A stretch of 64,000 nt of DNA from Sphingomonas sp. Lineage in GTDB: Bacteria; Pseudomonadota; Alphaproteobacteria; Sphingomonadales; Sphingomonadaceae. The position numbers and the translations under genes are program-made. The notes below the pieces were generated by a model. It was not told where the DNA came from, did no database searches, and saw only the letters and a list, made by a program, of their open reading frames with translations. Of the stretch, positions 8,547-17,095 are shown piece after piece. Location: contig QFPK01000005.1 in the NCBI GenBank assembly GCA_003248865.1, positions 124,001 through 188,000 on the forward strand. Reading direction: 5' to 3'. Numbering within the stretch: position 1 is the first letter of the stretch; every line of letters begins with the position of its first letter.

Positions 8547-9192
8547 GCAACAGCGCCTTCAGTTCGTCCGCATCGCGCGCCACCGCCGCCGCACCGGCCT
8601 CCATCAGCTCGGCCGCCTCATGATAACCCCAATCCACCCCCAGCGCCGTCACCCCGGCGGCCACGCCCATGCCGATGTCGAACACGGTGTCGCCGATGAT
8701 GAAGGCCGAGTCTGGCGCCACCCCCGCATCCGCGATGCACTGCAGCAGCATGGACGGGTGCGGCTTTGAGGGGTGCCGGTCCGCCGTCTGCAGGCTGATG
8801 AAATGCTTCTCCAGCCCATGATGCTCCAGGCACAGCTTCAGTCCCCGGTCGCTCTTGCCGGTGGCGACCGCCAGCTGCCAGCCGCCCGCCTCCAGCTCCT
8901 CCAGCAACTCGCGCACGCCATCGAACAGAGGCTCGGGGTCCAGCATCTGGTCTGCCCGAAGCCGCTGGAAGGCCAGCTTGTAATCCTCGGCGAGCCGCTC
9001 GTGCAGATCCTGCGGTGCCTCGGGCAGCAGCGCCTGCATCGCCTCCACCAGCGAAAGCCCCACCACGCGGCGCACCGCATGCGGGTCCGGATCGTCCAGC
9101 CCCAGCCGGGAAAAGCTGCTGTGCATCGCGCGCAGGATATTGGCCTGGCTGTCCACCAGCGTCCCGTCGCAATCGAACACCGCAAGCTTCAT
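8536..9192 (-). CDS. HAD-superfamily phosphatase, phosphoglycolate phosphatase-like
   Basis: This 218-residue HAD subfamily IA hydrolase probably removes phosphate from a small sugar-phosphate type substrate in the cytoplasm. Motif I is VFDCDGTLVDS, with nucleophile Asp7 and Asp9. Motif II is ATGKSDRG, motif III the lysine of SKPHPSM, and motif IV IIGDTVFDIGMG. The helical cap lies between motifs I and II. The ATG at 9192 sits directly before motif I; an upstream in-frame ATG would add 31 residues without family similarity. The start overlaps the end of the PaiB-like gene by 4 bp. The exact substrate is undetermined. Confidence 0.85.
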   Translation of the reverse strand: MKLAVFDCDGTLVDSQANILRAMHSSFSRLGLDDPDPHAVRRVVGLSLVEAMQALLPEAPQDLHERLAEDYKLAFQRLRADQMLDPEPLFDGVRELLEELEAGGWQLAVATGKSDRGLKLCLEHHGLEKHFISLQTADRHPSKPHPSMLLQCIADAGVAPDSAFIIGDTVFDIGMGVAAGVTALGVDWGYHEAAELMEAGAAAVARDADELKALLHGQ

Positions 9193-9758
9193 GCGGGCTG
9201 CGGCAGGGCATGGCCCGACCGCTCCTCCAGTTGATTTCGCACGCCTACACCCTTGTTCTGGCTCATTTTCCAGGTTCCGCGCCACTCCGCCTGCTCCAGC
9301 GCGAAGCCGGTGATGGCGCCCAGCAGCGCCTCGAAGCGCGCCGGGTCCATCTTGGCGCGGGTCCAGTCCTCACACACTCGCGCCTCGTGCAGGGCGGACA
9401 GCGCATCCAGCTGCGCCACCAGCTCCGCGCGGGACAGGCGCCGGACCCGCCCCGACACCTCGACCGACCGGTAGTTCCAGGTCGGCACGGAGCCCGCCCT
9501 GTCGGCATACCAGTTGGCGCTGATGTAATGCCCCCGCTCGGCGAAGCCCGCCACCGCCTCCGCGCCATCGGTCAGCGCCTTCAGAATGCGGTTTCCATTG
9601 GAGAGATGAAGCCACAGCTCGCCATCCTCACGCACCCAGACCGGCACATAGGCAAGCGCAACCGATCCCGCAGCGAACAGCTGCGCCATCGCCTGCTCGG
9701 CGGCAAACGCACGCATCGCCGGCAGGTCCGTCCACAGGAAGGCGCGGTTGGGATGCAT
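9189..9758 (-). CDS. PaiB-like FMN-binding protein
   Basis: This 189-residue protein matches the PaiB family of FMN-binding split-barrel proteins, originally described as negative regulators in Bacillus. Diagnostic blocks are LWLHLSNGNRILKAL, GHYISANWYADRAGSVPTWNY and the C-terminal WKMSQNK. The family name implies DNA regulation, but the fold equally fits a flavin-dependent reductase or heme-degrading type activity. It overlaps the downstream phosphatase gene by 4 bp. Its ATG at 9758 coincides with the last base of the upstream M20-like gene, so translation is probably coupled on both sides. Confidence 0.85.
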   Translation of the reverse strand: MHPNRAFLWTDLPAMRAFAAEQAMAQLFAAGSVALAYVPVWVREDGELWLHLSNGNRILKALTDGAEAVAGFAERGHYISANWYADRAGSVPTWNYRSVEVSGRVRRLSRAELVAQLDALSALHEARVCEDWTRAKMDPARFEALLGAITGFALEQAEWRGTWKMSQNKGVGVRNQLEERSGHALPQPA

Positions 9759-11260
9759 CAGCCGATGGTTGCCATTTCATACAGGAAGTCGACAAAGCCC
9801 TTGGTCGCGCCGGCATAGCCCTGCACCTTGGGGTTCGTGCTTTCGATCAGCATATATTCGTCCGGCGCGTGCGCCCCGCCGCCATGGCCCAGCCCGAACT
9901 GGCCGGCGGGAATCGAAACCGGCGGCTGGGTGAACACGCTGCCGGGCCAGCTGCCGGCAAGCCGCGGGTTCAGCGTCGCCTTGGCGCCGTACTTTTCATA
10001 GACCGCCTGCTGCGCCCGGATGATGCGGGCATTCTCCGCCGTCTCGGTTGGGTCATATCCGCCGGACACGATCACCTCGATGTCGCCGAAGCCCTTCTTC
10101 TTCAGATGGGCCTTCAGCTTCTCCTCGGCTTCCTTCTTCGTCTGGTTCGGCACCAGCCGCGCTTCCAGCTTGGCCTCGGCCTTGCCGGGCAGGATGGTCT
10201 TGCCGCCGGGGCCGGTATAGCCCGCCACCAGCCCCTGGATGTTCACAGTCGGCTGGCTCGCCAGCCGCTCCAGCGCCTTTTCCCAGGGCTCGTCGTTGAT
10301 CCACATCTTCACGCCATAAGCGGCCTTCGCCTCGGCCTCGCCCATGGCGGCGGCGCTCTGCGCGATCAGTTCCTTTTCGCGCGCCGTCAGCGGGCGGACA
10401 TTGTCGAACCAGCCCTCGATGGCAGGCGTATGGCCGTCAGCCTCCACCAGCGTGTTCAGCGCCTGCACCAGATGCCACACCGGCGAATCGATCATGGCAT
10501 GGGTGGAGCTGTGCACATCGCCCTTCGGCCCCTTGCCCCAGCGCTCCCCGGAGGAGATCAGCTGGAATTCCAGCGGCCCCTTGGCGCCCAGGTTGATGGC
10601 GACATTGCCGTTCGCACCCTGCCAGGCAGAGGGGATGACGATGCCGTCGGTCTTCTTCAGCGCCTTCAGCACTTCGGGCACCGCCACGATCTCGTGGAAA
10701 TTGGGGGAGGCGATCTCCTCCTCGCCCTCGGCCACCAGCACCAGATTGACGGGCAGCTTCTTCCCTGCCGCCTTGAAGGCGTGCAGCGCGTTCAGGAAGG
10801 CCATTTCCGGCCCCTTCTGGTTCACCGCACCACGCCCCACCAGCACCTTGCCCCAGCCGGGCTTGTCGGCCATCGTCGCCTGGAACGGCGGGGAGGACCA
10901 TTCCGCCGGGTTCACCTGCTTCACATCATACATGAAATAGATGCCCAGCGTGCGCTTGGCGCCCGCGTCCAGCGTGGCGAAGATGCCGGGCTGGCCGCTG
11001 GTCGGGATCTTCTTCACCGTCTGGAAACCGGCGTCCTTCAGGATGCCCATGGTATAGTCGACGGCCTCGGGCATCTGCCAGTTCTCGGCGGCGATCCCCG
11101 GATGCGCGATCCAGTCCACCAGCCGCTTCACGCCGGCGTCCTTGTCGGCCTCCACGGCGGCGATCACGGCGGCACGGTCGCCCGATGCAGCCTTCGCGAT
11201 CCCCGGCACCAGCGCAACCGCGGCGGCCCCCGCCAGCAGATCCCTGCGTCCGAACTCCAT
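9758..11260 (-). CDS. Exported M20-like metallohydrolase with altered metal ligands
   Basis: The 500-residue protein begins MEFGRRDLLAGAAAVALVPG, a twin-arginine-like signal with a cleavable segment ending KAA. The body resembles M20 dipeptidases: GRGAVNQKGPEMAFLNAL (142-159), LVAEGEEEIAS (175-185), a dimerisation-type middle domain, and GHGGGAHAPDEYM near the end. The usual HxD first metal site reads M110-Y-D112, and the usual second aspartate reads N147 in VNQKG. Two expected metal ligands are therefore replaced, while the glutamates and the late histidines remain. It may be an unusual peptidase subgroup or a non-canonical hydrolase. Confidence 0.82.
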   Translation of the reverse strand: MEFGRRDLLAGAAAVALVPGIAKAASGDRAAVIAAVEADKDAGVKRLVDWIAHPGIAAENWQMPEAVDYTMGILKDAGFQTVKKIPTSGQPGIFATLDAGAKRTLGIYFMYDVKQVNPAEWSSPPFQATMADKPGWGKVLVGRGAVNQKGPEMAFLNALHAFKAAGKKLPVNLVLVAEGEEEIASPNFHEIVAVPEVLKALKKTDGIVIPSAWQGANGNVAINLGAKGPLEFQLISSGERWGKGPKGDVHSSTHAMIDSPVWHLVQALNTLVEADGHTPAIEGWFDNVRPLTAREKELIAQSAAAMGEAEAKAAYGVKMWINDEPWEKALERLASQPTVNIQGLVAGYTGPGGKTILPGKAEAKLEARLVPNQTKKEAEEKLKAHLKKKGFGDIEVIVSGGYDPTETAENARIIRAQQAVYEKYGAKATLNPRLAGSWPGSVFTQPPVSIPAGQFGLGHGGGAHAPDEYMLIESTNPKVQGYAGATKGFVDFLYEMATIG

Positions 11261-11277
11261 GTCGCGTTCTCCCCTTG

Positions 11278-12345
11278 CTACCGGCTTCGGCTGCGTCGCT
11301 CGCCACGCCGGTTGCCCGATGTGGCGGATGACAATCTGCGGCTCTTCTTGGGCGGTCCAGCCATGGGCTCCGGCTCGGGCAGGTCCGCCTCGCGCGGGTC
11401 AAAACCCAGGCTCTCCAGCGTTTCGGCGAAATGCGGCGGCAGCTCCGCCTTCACGTCCAGCGTGCCGCCGTCGGGCAGGGCGATCACCAGCCGCCGCGCA
11501 TGCAGGTGCATCTTGCGAGAGACATTGCCGGTGAGGAAACTCTCCTTGCCGCCATATTTCCCGTCGCCCACGATCGGCGTGCCGGTGGCGGCGGCATGCA
11601 CGCGCAGCTGGTGGGTGCGCCCCGTCAGCGGCTGCATCTCCACGAAGGCGGCGCGGTCGGCGGCGCGGTCGATCACGCGGAACCGCGATTTCGCGACCTG
11701 TCCCTCGGCCTCGTCCACATGCATCTTCTCGCCGCCGGTGCCGGGCTGCTTGCCGATGGGCAAGTCGATCAGGCTGTCGTCCAGATGCGGCCCGCCCGCC
11801 GTGACGGCCCAGTAGATCTTCTTGGTGTCGCGGGTCGCGAACAGCTTGCCGAAGAAGGCCGCCGCGCGGGACGTGCGCGCCAGCAGCAGCACGCCGGAGG
11901 TGTCCTTGTCCAGCCGATGCACCAGCTTGGGCCGGTTCTCGGCCTCGAACTGCAGCGCATCCAGCAGCCCGTCGACATGCTCGAAGGTCTTGCTGCCGCC
12001 CTGCGTCGCCAGCCCCGGCGGCTTGTTCAGCACCAGCGCATGCTTGGATCGGTGGATCACAAGGCTCTGCGCGAACTCGATTTCGTCCGGGCTCAGCTCC
12101 CGCTTCGGCTTCACGGGCTTGGGCGCCAGCGCCGCCACCGGCTGAACCTCGATGGGGGGCACCCGCAGCACCTGGCCTTCCGCCAGCCGGTCGCCCGGCC
12201 CCACGCGCTGGCCGTTCAGCCGCAGCTGCCCGGTGCGCGCCCAGCGGCTCACCTGATTGAAGCTCACATCCGCCATATGCCGCTTGAACCAGCGGTCCAC
12301 CCGGATGCCGTCATCGTCGGCGGCGATGGTGAATTCCTGGCTCAT
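11278..12345 (-). CDS. RluC/RluD-type 23S rRNA pseudouridine synthase
   Basis: This enzyme isomerises specific uridines, most likely in 23S rRNA. The 355-residue protein has an N-terminal S4-type RNA-binding domain (about residues 13-60, DRWFKRHMADVSFNQV). The catalytic domain contains HRLDKDTSGVLLLA with catalytic Asp146, then PLTGRTHQLRVHAA and IVGDGKYGG. It ends in a basic tail rich in Arg and Ser. The ATG at 12345 begins MSQEFTIAAD and overlaps the crcB stop by 4 bp. The sequence alone does not separate the RluC from the RluD specificity, so no gene symbol is given. Confidence 0.9.
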   Translation of the reverse strand: MSQEFTIAADDDGIRVDRWFKRHMADVSFNQVSRWARTGQLRLNGQRVGPGDRLAEGQVLRVPPIEVQPVAALAPKPVKPKRELSPDEIEFAQSLVIHRSKHALVLNKPPGLATQGGSKTFEHVDGLLDALQFEAENRPKLVHRLDKDTSGVLLLARTSRAAAFFGKLFATRDTKKIYWAVTAGGPHLDDSLIDLPIGKQPGTGGEKMHVDEAEGQVAKSRFRVIDRAADRAAFVEMQPLTGRTHQLRVHAAATGTPIVGDGKYGGKESFLTGNVSRKMHLHARRLVIALPDGGTLDVKAELPPHFAETLESLGFDPREADLPEPEPMAGPPKKSRRLSSATSGNRRGERRSRSR

Positions 12346-12713
12346 GCCGTCAGGCTCCTCATGATCCACAGCCCGGCCGCCAGCGCCCCCAGCGCCAGCA
12401 CCACCGACGCCAGCGCATAGGCGATCGCCGTTCCCGCCTGCCCGCGCTCGATCAGCAGCATCATGTCCAGCGAAAAGGCGGAAAAGGTGGTGAAGCCGCC
12501 CAGCACGCCAACGCCCAGCAGCAGGCGCCAGCTCTCCCCGCCGGATCCGCGAAACGCCAGCCATCCTGCCAGCAGCCCCATGGCGAAGCCGCCCGACACA
12601 TTCACGATCAGCGTGGCCCAGGGCAGGGCGGTCGCGCCCACCAACCGGCCCACGCCATAGCGCGCCATGGCGCCCAGCGCGCCACCAAGTCCTACAAGAA
12701 GAAAGGCTGTCAC
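12342..12713 (-). CDS. crcB: Fluoride efflux channel CrcB/FluC
   Basis: CrcB proteins are small dual-topology membrane channels that export fluoride. The 123-residue protein has four hydrophobic helices. It carries the family motif GGFTTFSAFS (72-81) with its central phenylalanines, and Asn38 in IVNVSGGF. Only a single crcB is present here, as expected for the homodimeric type. No fluoride riboswitch fits in the 21 bp upstream. The stop overlaps the pseudouridine synthase start, suggesting coupling. Confidence 0.95.
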   Translation of the reverse strand: MTAFLLVGLGGALGAMARYGVGRLVGATALPWATLIVNVSGGFAMGLLAGWLAFRGSGGESWRLLLGVGVLGGFTTFSAFSLDMMLLIERGQAGTAIAYALASVVLALGALAAGLWIMRSLTA

Positions 12714-12734
12714 AGCCCTGCCATAGCTTGGCCG

Positions 12735-13589
12735 TCAGCCGATGCCAAACGTCCATCCTTCGGTTCGTGCGATGTCGGCTGTCAGTCCCTCGGGTGCCCA
12801 CCAATGCGCTTCACCCGAAAGCCGCCTCAGGGCCGCCGCCGTCACCAGCGCGTCCGTCTCATGGTCGCTCAACGCCCGCACGGCAGGGAATGGCGCACTT
12901 CCCAGCGCGGCCAGCGCCACGTCCAGCGAAGCCGCCTCGCGAATCTTCAGCCCGCGCCCGCCCGCGTGGCGCAGCATCGTCCGGCCATAGATTTCCACCA
13001 CGGTCCGCCCCGAAGGCGGATCGAATGGCCAGATGCTGAACTGCCCGCGAAGCCGGTGCAGCACGCGCATTCCCGCGAAGCTCGCCTTGGCCACCTGCGC
13101 GGCCCCCACGCAATCGAACAGCGTCGCCGCCTTGCCCCCGCCCCCGGCGTTGAAGCGCAATTCGCACTGCCGAAAGCGCATGAACGGCGCCTTCTGCCCA
13201 TCCGCCGCCCCCATCCAGAAGAAGGGCCGCGCCGCCCCCGTCATGAACACATGCGCGCCATAATCCACATCGTCAGACGCCTGATCGACGTGCGTCCAGA
13301 AGCCAGGCCCGTCCCCCGCTGTCTCCAGCCCCGGCAGATAAGCCCCCTTGTCCACAAAGGGCGGCGCGAAGGAAAAATCAAACCCGGCCAACACCCTGCC
13401 GGGCAGCCCCTCCAGCCAGTCCGCCACCTCCGCGCGCGCCCATCCCCCGCGCGAGGGCGGCGGCACCAGCCGGGGCGCTTCAACCCCGGCTTCCGCCACC
13501 GCCACGGCGATGCCCTTGTGCCGCGCCCCCTTCGCGCCCGACCAGTCGATGGCAACGAAGCGGTCGAACTCAGACAGTTGTGGGGGCAT
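12735..13589 (-). CDS. Predicted RNase H-fold nuclease-like protein (DUF429-type)
   Basis: This 284-residue cytoplasmic protein opens with FDRFVAIDWSGAKG, where the first Asp sits on a predicted first beta strand. VLAGFDFSFAPPF gives a second acidic strand and LSDHETDALVTAAALRR a C-terminal acidic helix. That spacing resembles RNase H-fold proteins of the DUF429 kind, whose activity is unproven. A GGGGKAATLFDCVGAAQVAK segment and a VVEIYGRTML strand lie between. The start overlaps the end of the PEP-CTERM metalloprotease gene by 20 bp. The assignment rests on motif layout only. Confidence 0.65.
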   Translation of the reverse strand: MPPQLSEFDRFVAIDWSGAKGARHKGIAVAVAEAGVEAPRLVPPPSRGGWARAEVADWLEGLPGRVLAGFDFSFAPPFVDKGAYLPGLETAGDGPGFWTHVDQASDDVDYGAHVFMTGAARPFFWMGAADGQKAPFMRFRQCELRFNAGGGGKAATLFDCVGAAQVAKASFAGMRVLHRLRGQFSIWPFDPPSGRTVVEIYGRTMLRHAGGRGLKIREAASLDVALAALGSAPFPAVRALSDHETDALVTAAALRRLSGEAHWWAPEGLTADIARTEGWTFGIG

Positions 13590-14688
13590 TCCTTTTCCGC
13601 CGAGCCATCAGGCCCACGAACCCAAAGCCCGCGATCAGCATCGCCCAGCTCGAAGGCTCGGGCACCACGCCGAACATCAGCCGGGTGTTGGCGCGGAAAT
13701 CGGGGTTCGCCAGCACGTCCAGGGTCAGGTTCCAGCCCAGCGCATCGAACGCCGCCAGATCCAGCGAGTTCACCACGCCCATCTCGCCCCGGCGGGAGGT
13801 CGGATCCATCATGCCCAGCCCCTCCTTCCAGTGCGATGCCTGCTGGCCGTCGCCCCAGTTCACCCCGGTGGAGAAATATCCGCCCAGCAGGGCCGTCTCG
13901 CCGCCGTCGATGGAGAAGAAGGGGTCACCCCCCATGGACCAGTCCAGCCCGTTCTCGGAATAGCGGAACAGGTCCATGCCATGGCCGATCCAGTCATAGT
14001 TCCAGTTCCGATAGATGTTCGGCGCGAACTGGTCATAATAATCCACGCCCGACGTGAAGCCCATGATGTGGCCGATTTCATGGAAGGCGGTGAAGGTGAA
14101 ATCATAGGCGCCCTTCGAAATGCCGTCCGTCGGGTCGAAATCGAAGTTCAGGTCGGAATTGAAGTTGATCGACCCGTCCTTGTAGCTGTCCACATACACC
14201 AGCCCCAGCGCCTTGCCCTGGGCCCAGGTCACACCATAGATCCAGTTGTTGTAGCTGCCGTCATTGTCATAGACGCTGCTGTACGGGTCGGCCCCCAGCC
14301 CCAGCGCCGGATCGGTATAGCCCGGCTTCCACATCCCGATGCTGCCGCTGCTGGCATTGGGCAGGTGCGCAACCGCGGTCGCATCCAGCGAAGAGGACGC
14401 CACGCTGCCCATGGCGTTGATGATGGTGCCGACATTGTCGGTGTAGTAATAGTTGCTGGTGCCCCCGATCGGCCCGTTCACGCCCTGCGAATAGAAGCTC
14501 ACGTCGATCCTCAGCGTGGTGTCGGTCGTGATCAGCGATTCCCAGAAATCGGCGGCCTTGCGGAAGCTGTTGTAGGCGGCGGTGTCTTCCGCCAGCCCGC
14601 CCTGATCGAACAGGTCGATCTTCAGCGCGAACGCCGGCTGCGCGGCGAGAGTGGACGCCAGAACGGCGGCGAGAATCCGAGCTTTCAT
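13570..14688 (-). CDS. PEP-CTERM sorted metalloprotease (NF038122-like)
   Basis: This 372-residue exported protein starts with a signal peptide (MKARILAAVLASTLAAQPAF). A zinc-metalloprotease site follows: HEIGHIMGF with His203, Glu204 and His207, and a candidate third ligand further on. The C-terminus is a textbook PEP-CTERM sorting tag: VPEPSSWAM, a hydrophobic helix and RRKR. The tag implies processing by an exosortase and delivery to the cell surface or exopolysaccharide layer. No exosortase gene is in the window. The 5' end is followed upstream by a 68-bp gap, so it probably has its own promoter. Confidence 0.88.
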   Translation of the reverse strand: MKARILAAVLASTLAAQPAFALKIDLFDQGGLAEDTAAYNSFRKAADFWESLITTDTTLRIDVSFYSQGVNGPIGGTSNYYYTDNVGTIINAMGSVASSSLDATAVAHLPNASSGSIGMWKPGYTDPALGLGADPYSSVYDNDGSYNNWIYGVTWAQGKALGLVYVDSYKDGSINFNSDLNFDFDPTDGISKGAYDFTFTAFHEIGHIMGFTSGVDYYDQFAPNIYRNWNYDWIGHGMDLFRYSENGLDWSMGGDPFFSIDGGETALLGGYFSTGVNWGDGQQASHWKEGLGMMDPTSRRGEMGVVNSLDLAAFDALGWNLTLDVLANPDFRANTRLMFGVVPEPSSWAMLIAGFGFVGLMARRKRNAPTTV

Positions 14689-14756
14689 ATTACCCCCTGA
14701 TTAGTTGCCCGCTCTCAGTTCAGGCCTCGGGGCGGCGGAAGTCAACGGGATTAAGG

Positions 14757-15080
14757 TTAACGCTTGGCGCTGGGCACCCGCCGCGCCCAGGCTTCCGCCA
14801 GCAAGGGCGCCAACTCATCGGCCGGCAGCGCCTCATAGCGCACCAGCACGCTGGGCCAGCCGACATAATGCGGCGTCTGGAAGAACAGGTTGGGCTCCAT
14901 CTCCATCAGCAGCGCCACCCGCTCCACATCCAGCATCAGCACGAAATGGTCATCCGTCCGCCCCGTGCAGGCGATCAGCTTGCTCTTCACCTTCAACGCC
15001 GGGCGGCCATAGCTGGTCGCTTCCTCCACGCCCCTCAGTTGCGCGGCAGCTTGTGTCACGGCGGTCCAATCAACCGCCAT
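14757..15080 (-). CDS. MmcQ/YjbR family protein
   Basis: The 107-residue protein begins MAVDWTAVTQAAAQLRG and carries SYGRPALKVKSKLIACT and VLMLDVERVALLM, typical of the CyaY-like fold of MmcQ/YjbR proteins. Members are described as DNA-binding, but their role is poorly defined. The ATG at 15080 is preferred because the longer in-frame extension reads through the neighbouring lipoprotein gene. The two genes overlap by 11 bp. It is the 3' gene of the rarA-lipoprotein-mmcQ array. Confidence 0.83.
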   Translation of the reverse strand: MAVDWTAVTQAAAQLRGVEEATSYGRPALKVKSKLIACTGRTDDHFVLMLDVERVALLMEMEPNLFFQTPHYVGWPSVLVRYEALPADELAPLLAEAWARRVPSAKR

Positions 15081-15750
15081 GTTCAGGTTTCTCGCACGGC
15101 TCCGGCCTGTCCCGGAACAGCGTCCACTTGCCCTTGCGTTCGACGATCCAGCCAGCCTGCCGACGGCCCTCTTCAGCGGCGTCGTTCGAGTCCGTAAAGG
15201 CAACGCAGCCGTCATTCACCCAGCCCGAAATCGTCGCCCAAAACAGCCGATCCTCGCGAAACAGGGTTTTGCCGTTCCGTATGTCGATAACGGCAATTCC
15301 GGGATACATCGGCTCGTTCACTTCAGAATAGTTCGCGACGGCGGCAACGGGACGCGTCCGCGCCACAACCGGCGGAGCTTCGACATCGATTTCTTTCCGG
15401 CCGCCCTTGATGTCGATCAGATAATAAGACCCGGGCATTTCCCCATGGCTGAACTCAAGTCCCAGAAAGCGCCCCTGATAAAGGCCATGAACGCGCGTGC
15501 GCTTGCAGGTGTCAAAGCCCTCGCATTCACCGGCATCCACATATCGAAAGGCGCGATTGCCCGTCAGGACGACAAGCTCCGGGCCGCTTCGAACCACCGT
15601 TCCCTCTGGCAGCGTTGCCATCACGGTCTGGTTGTCCGGCTTGTCAGCAAGATCTTTGGCGACAGCCGGAAGCAGAGTGGATGCGGTCGGATCCAATGTC
15701 GGCGAGCAGGCCGCGAGGAAGAGAGAGATGCTAGGAAGAGCGGCGCGCAT
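15070..15750 (-). CDS. Predicted lipoprotein of unknown function
   Basis: The 226-residue protein begins MRAALPSISLFLAACSPT, a lipoprotein signal with the lipobox LAAC, so the mature protein should be anchored by Cys15. The body contains ECEGFDTCKRTRVHGLY with two cysteines that could form a disulfide, and later WVNDGCVAFTDSNDAAEEGRR. No family was recognised. The start lies 20 bp inside the 3' end of rarA and the stop 11 bp inside mmcQ. The gene is thus embedded in a tight operon but shares no evident function with its neighbours. Confidence 0.72.
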   Translation of the reverse strand: MRAALPSISLFLAACSPTLDPTASTLLPAVAKDLADKPDNQTVMATLPEGTVVRSGPELVVLTGNRAFRYVDAGECEGFDTCKRTRVHGLYQGRFLGLEFSHGEMPGSYYLIDIKGGRKEIDVEAPPVVARTRPVAAVANYSEVNEPMYPGIAVIDIRNGKTLFREDRLFWATISGWVNDGCVAFTDSNDAAEEGRRQAGWIVERKGKWTLFRDRPEPCEKPEHGG

Positions 15751-17023
15751 TCCGCAATTCCTCCCAGAACGCCAGCCGCTCGGAAATGCGCTTCTCCATC
15801 CCCCGCTCCGTCGGCCGGTAGAAACTCTGCCGCCCCAGCCGGTCGGGCCAGTAATTGTCGCCCGAAAAGCCATGCTCCGTATCATGGTCATAGGCATAGC
15901 CCGCGCCATGCCCCAGTTCCTTCATCAGTTTCGTGGGCGCATTCACGATGTTCTTCGGCGGCGGCAGGCTGCCGCTCTCCCGCGCGGTCTTGAAGGCCGC
16001 CTTCTGCGCCACATAGGCCGAATTGGATTTGGGCGCGGTCGCCAGATACAGGCAGGCATGCGCGATCGCCAGCTCACCCTCGGGCGAGCCGAGAAAGTCG
16101 TAAGCGTCTTTCGCCGCCAGCGTCACCGTCAGCGCATTGCTGTCCGCCAGCCCGACATCCTCGCTCGCGAACCGCACCAGCCGCCGCAGCACATACAGCG
16201 GCGCTTCCCCCGCCACCAGCATCCGCGCCAGCCAGTACAATGCCGCATCCGGGTCAGACCCGCGCAGGGATTTGTGCAGGGCAGAGATCAGGTCATAATG
16301 CCCGTCCCGGTCCTTGTCATACACCGGCACCCGCCGCTGCAGCACGTCTGCCATCGCCTTGCGGTCCAGCGGCGCCGTCAGCCCCAGCCCCAGCAGAGTC
16401 TCCGCCTGCCCCAGCAGGAAACGGCCGTCCCCGTCGGCGCCCGCCACCAGCGCCCCACGCGCATCCGCCGTCAGCGGCAGCGGCTCCTCCGCATTCGCCT
16501 CCGCCCGCGCCAGCAACGCCTCCAGGGCCGCCTCGTCCAGCCGCTCCAGCACCAGCACCTGCGCCCGGCTGAGGATGGCGGCGTTCAGTTCGAAGCTGGG
16601 GTTCTCCGTCGTCGCCCCCACCAGCGTGATGGTGCCATCCTCCATCGGCGCCAGAAAGCCATCCTGCTGGCTGCGGTTGAAGCGATGAATCTCGTCCACG
16701 AACAGCAGGGTGCGCGTGCCCGCCACCCGCGCCGCCGCGAAAATCGCCTTCAGGTCCGCCGTGGACGTCATCACCGCCGACACGCCGACAAAGCGATAGC
16801 CGGTCGCCTCTGCCAGCAGGCGCGCGATGGTGGTTTTCCCCGTGCCCGGCGGCCCCCACAGGATCAGGTTGGGCAGCCTTCCGGCCGCCACCATCCGTGT
16901 CAGCGCCCCTTCCGGCCCCAGCAGATGCTGCTGCCCCACTACCTCGTCCAGGCTGTGCGGGCGCAGCCGCTCGGCCAGCGGGGCGCGGGTTTCATCGGCG
17001 GCGGAAGCGAACAGGTCGGCCAT
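15731..17023 (-). CDS. rarA: Replication-associated recombination protein A
   Basis: RarA (MgsA) is an AAA+ ATPase of the clamp-loader-like family that acts at stalled replication forks. The 430-residue protein shows Walker A GPPGTGKT (57-64), Walker B LLFVDEIHRF with Asp110-Glu111, sensor 1 GATTENPSFELN and the family C-terminal blocks. Those include SALHKSLRGSDPDAALYWL, RRLVRFASEDVGLAD, and the final NYWPDRLG and FYRPTERGMEKRI. The ATG at 17023 gives the usual N-terminus ending LRPHSLDEVVGQQH. Assignment is secure. Confidence 0.95.
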   Translation of the reverse strand: MADLFASAADETRAPLAERLRPHSLDEVVGQQHLLGPEGALTRMVAAGRLPNLILWGPPGTGKTTIARLLAEATGYRFVGVSAVMTSTADLKAIFAAARVAGTRTLLFVDEIHRFNRSQQDGFLAPMEDGTITLVGATTENPSFELNAAILSRAQVLVLERLDEAALEALLARAEANAEEPLPLTADARGALVAGADGDGRFLLGQAETLLGLGLTAPLDRKAMADVLQRRVPVYDKDRDGHYDLISALHKSLRGSDPDAALYWLARMLVAGEAPLYVLRRLVRFASEDVGLADSNALTVTLAAKDAYDFLGSPEGELAIAHACLYLATAPKSNSAYVAQKAAFKTARESGSLPPPKNIVNAPTKLMKELGHGAGYAYDHDTEHGFSGDNYWPDRLGRQSFYRPTERGMEKRISERLAFWEELRNARRSS

Positions 17024-17095
17024 GCGGCTGTCCTACACCGGCCGGGCCGGGGTAGAAAGCGCCGGGGTCGGCGATATCCGGGCAGGGGAAGCAGA

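Noticed and set aside
12714..12734. Fluoride riboswitch in front of crcB
   Set aside because: Only 21 bp separate crcB from the upstream gene, too short for the riboswitch.
15497..17095. Plus-strand open frame extending the GH19 gene far upstream
   Set aside because: The extension runs antisense through rarA and the lipoprotein gene and has low-complexity Arg/Gln-rich sequence. Only the part from 17096 matches a domain.
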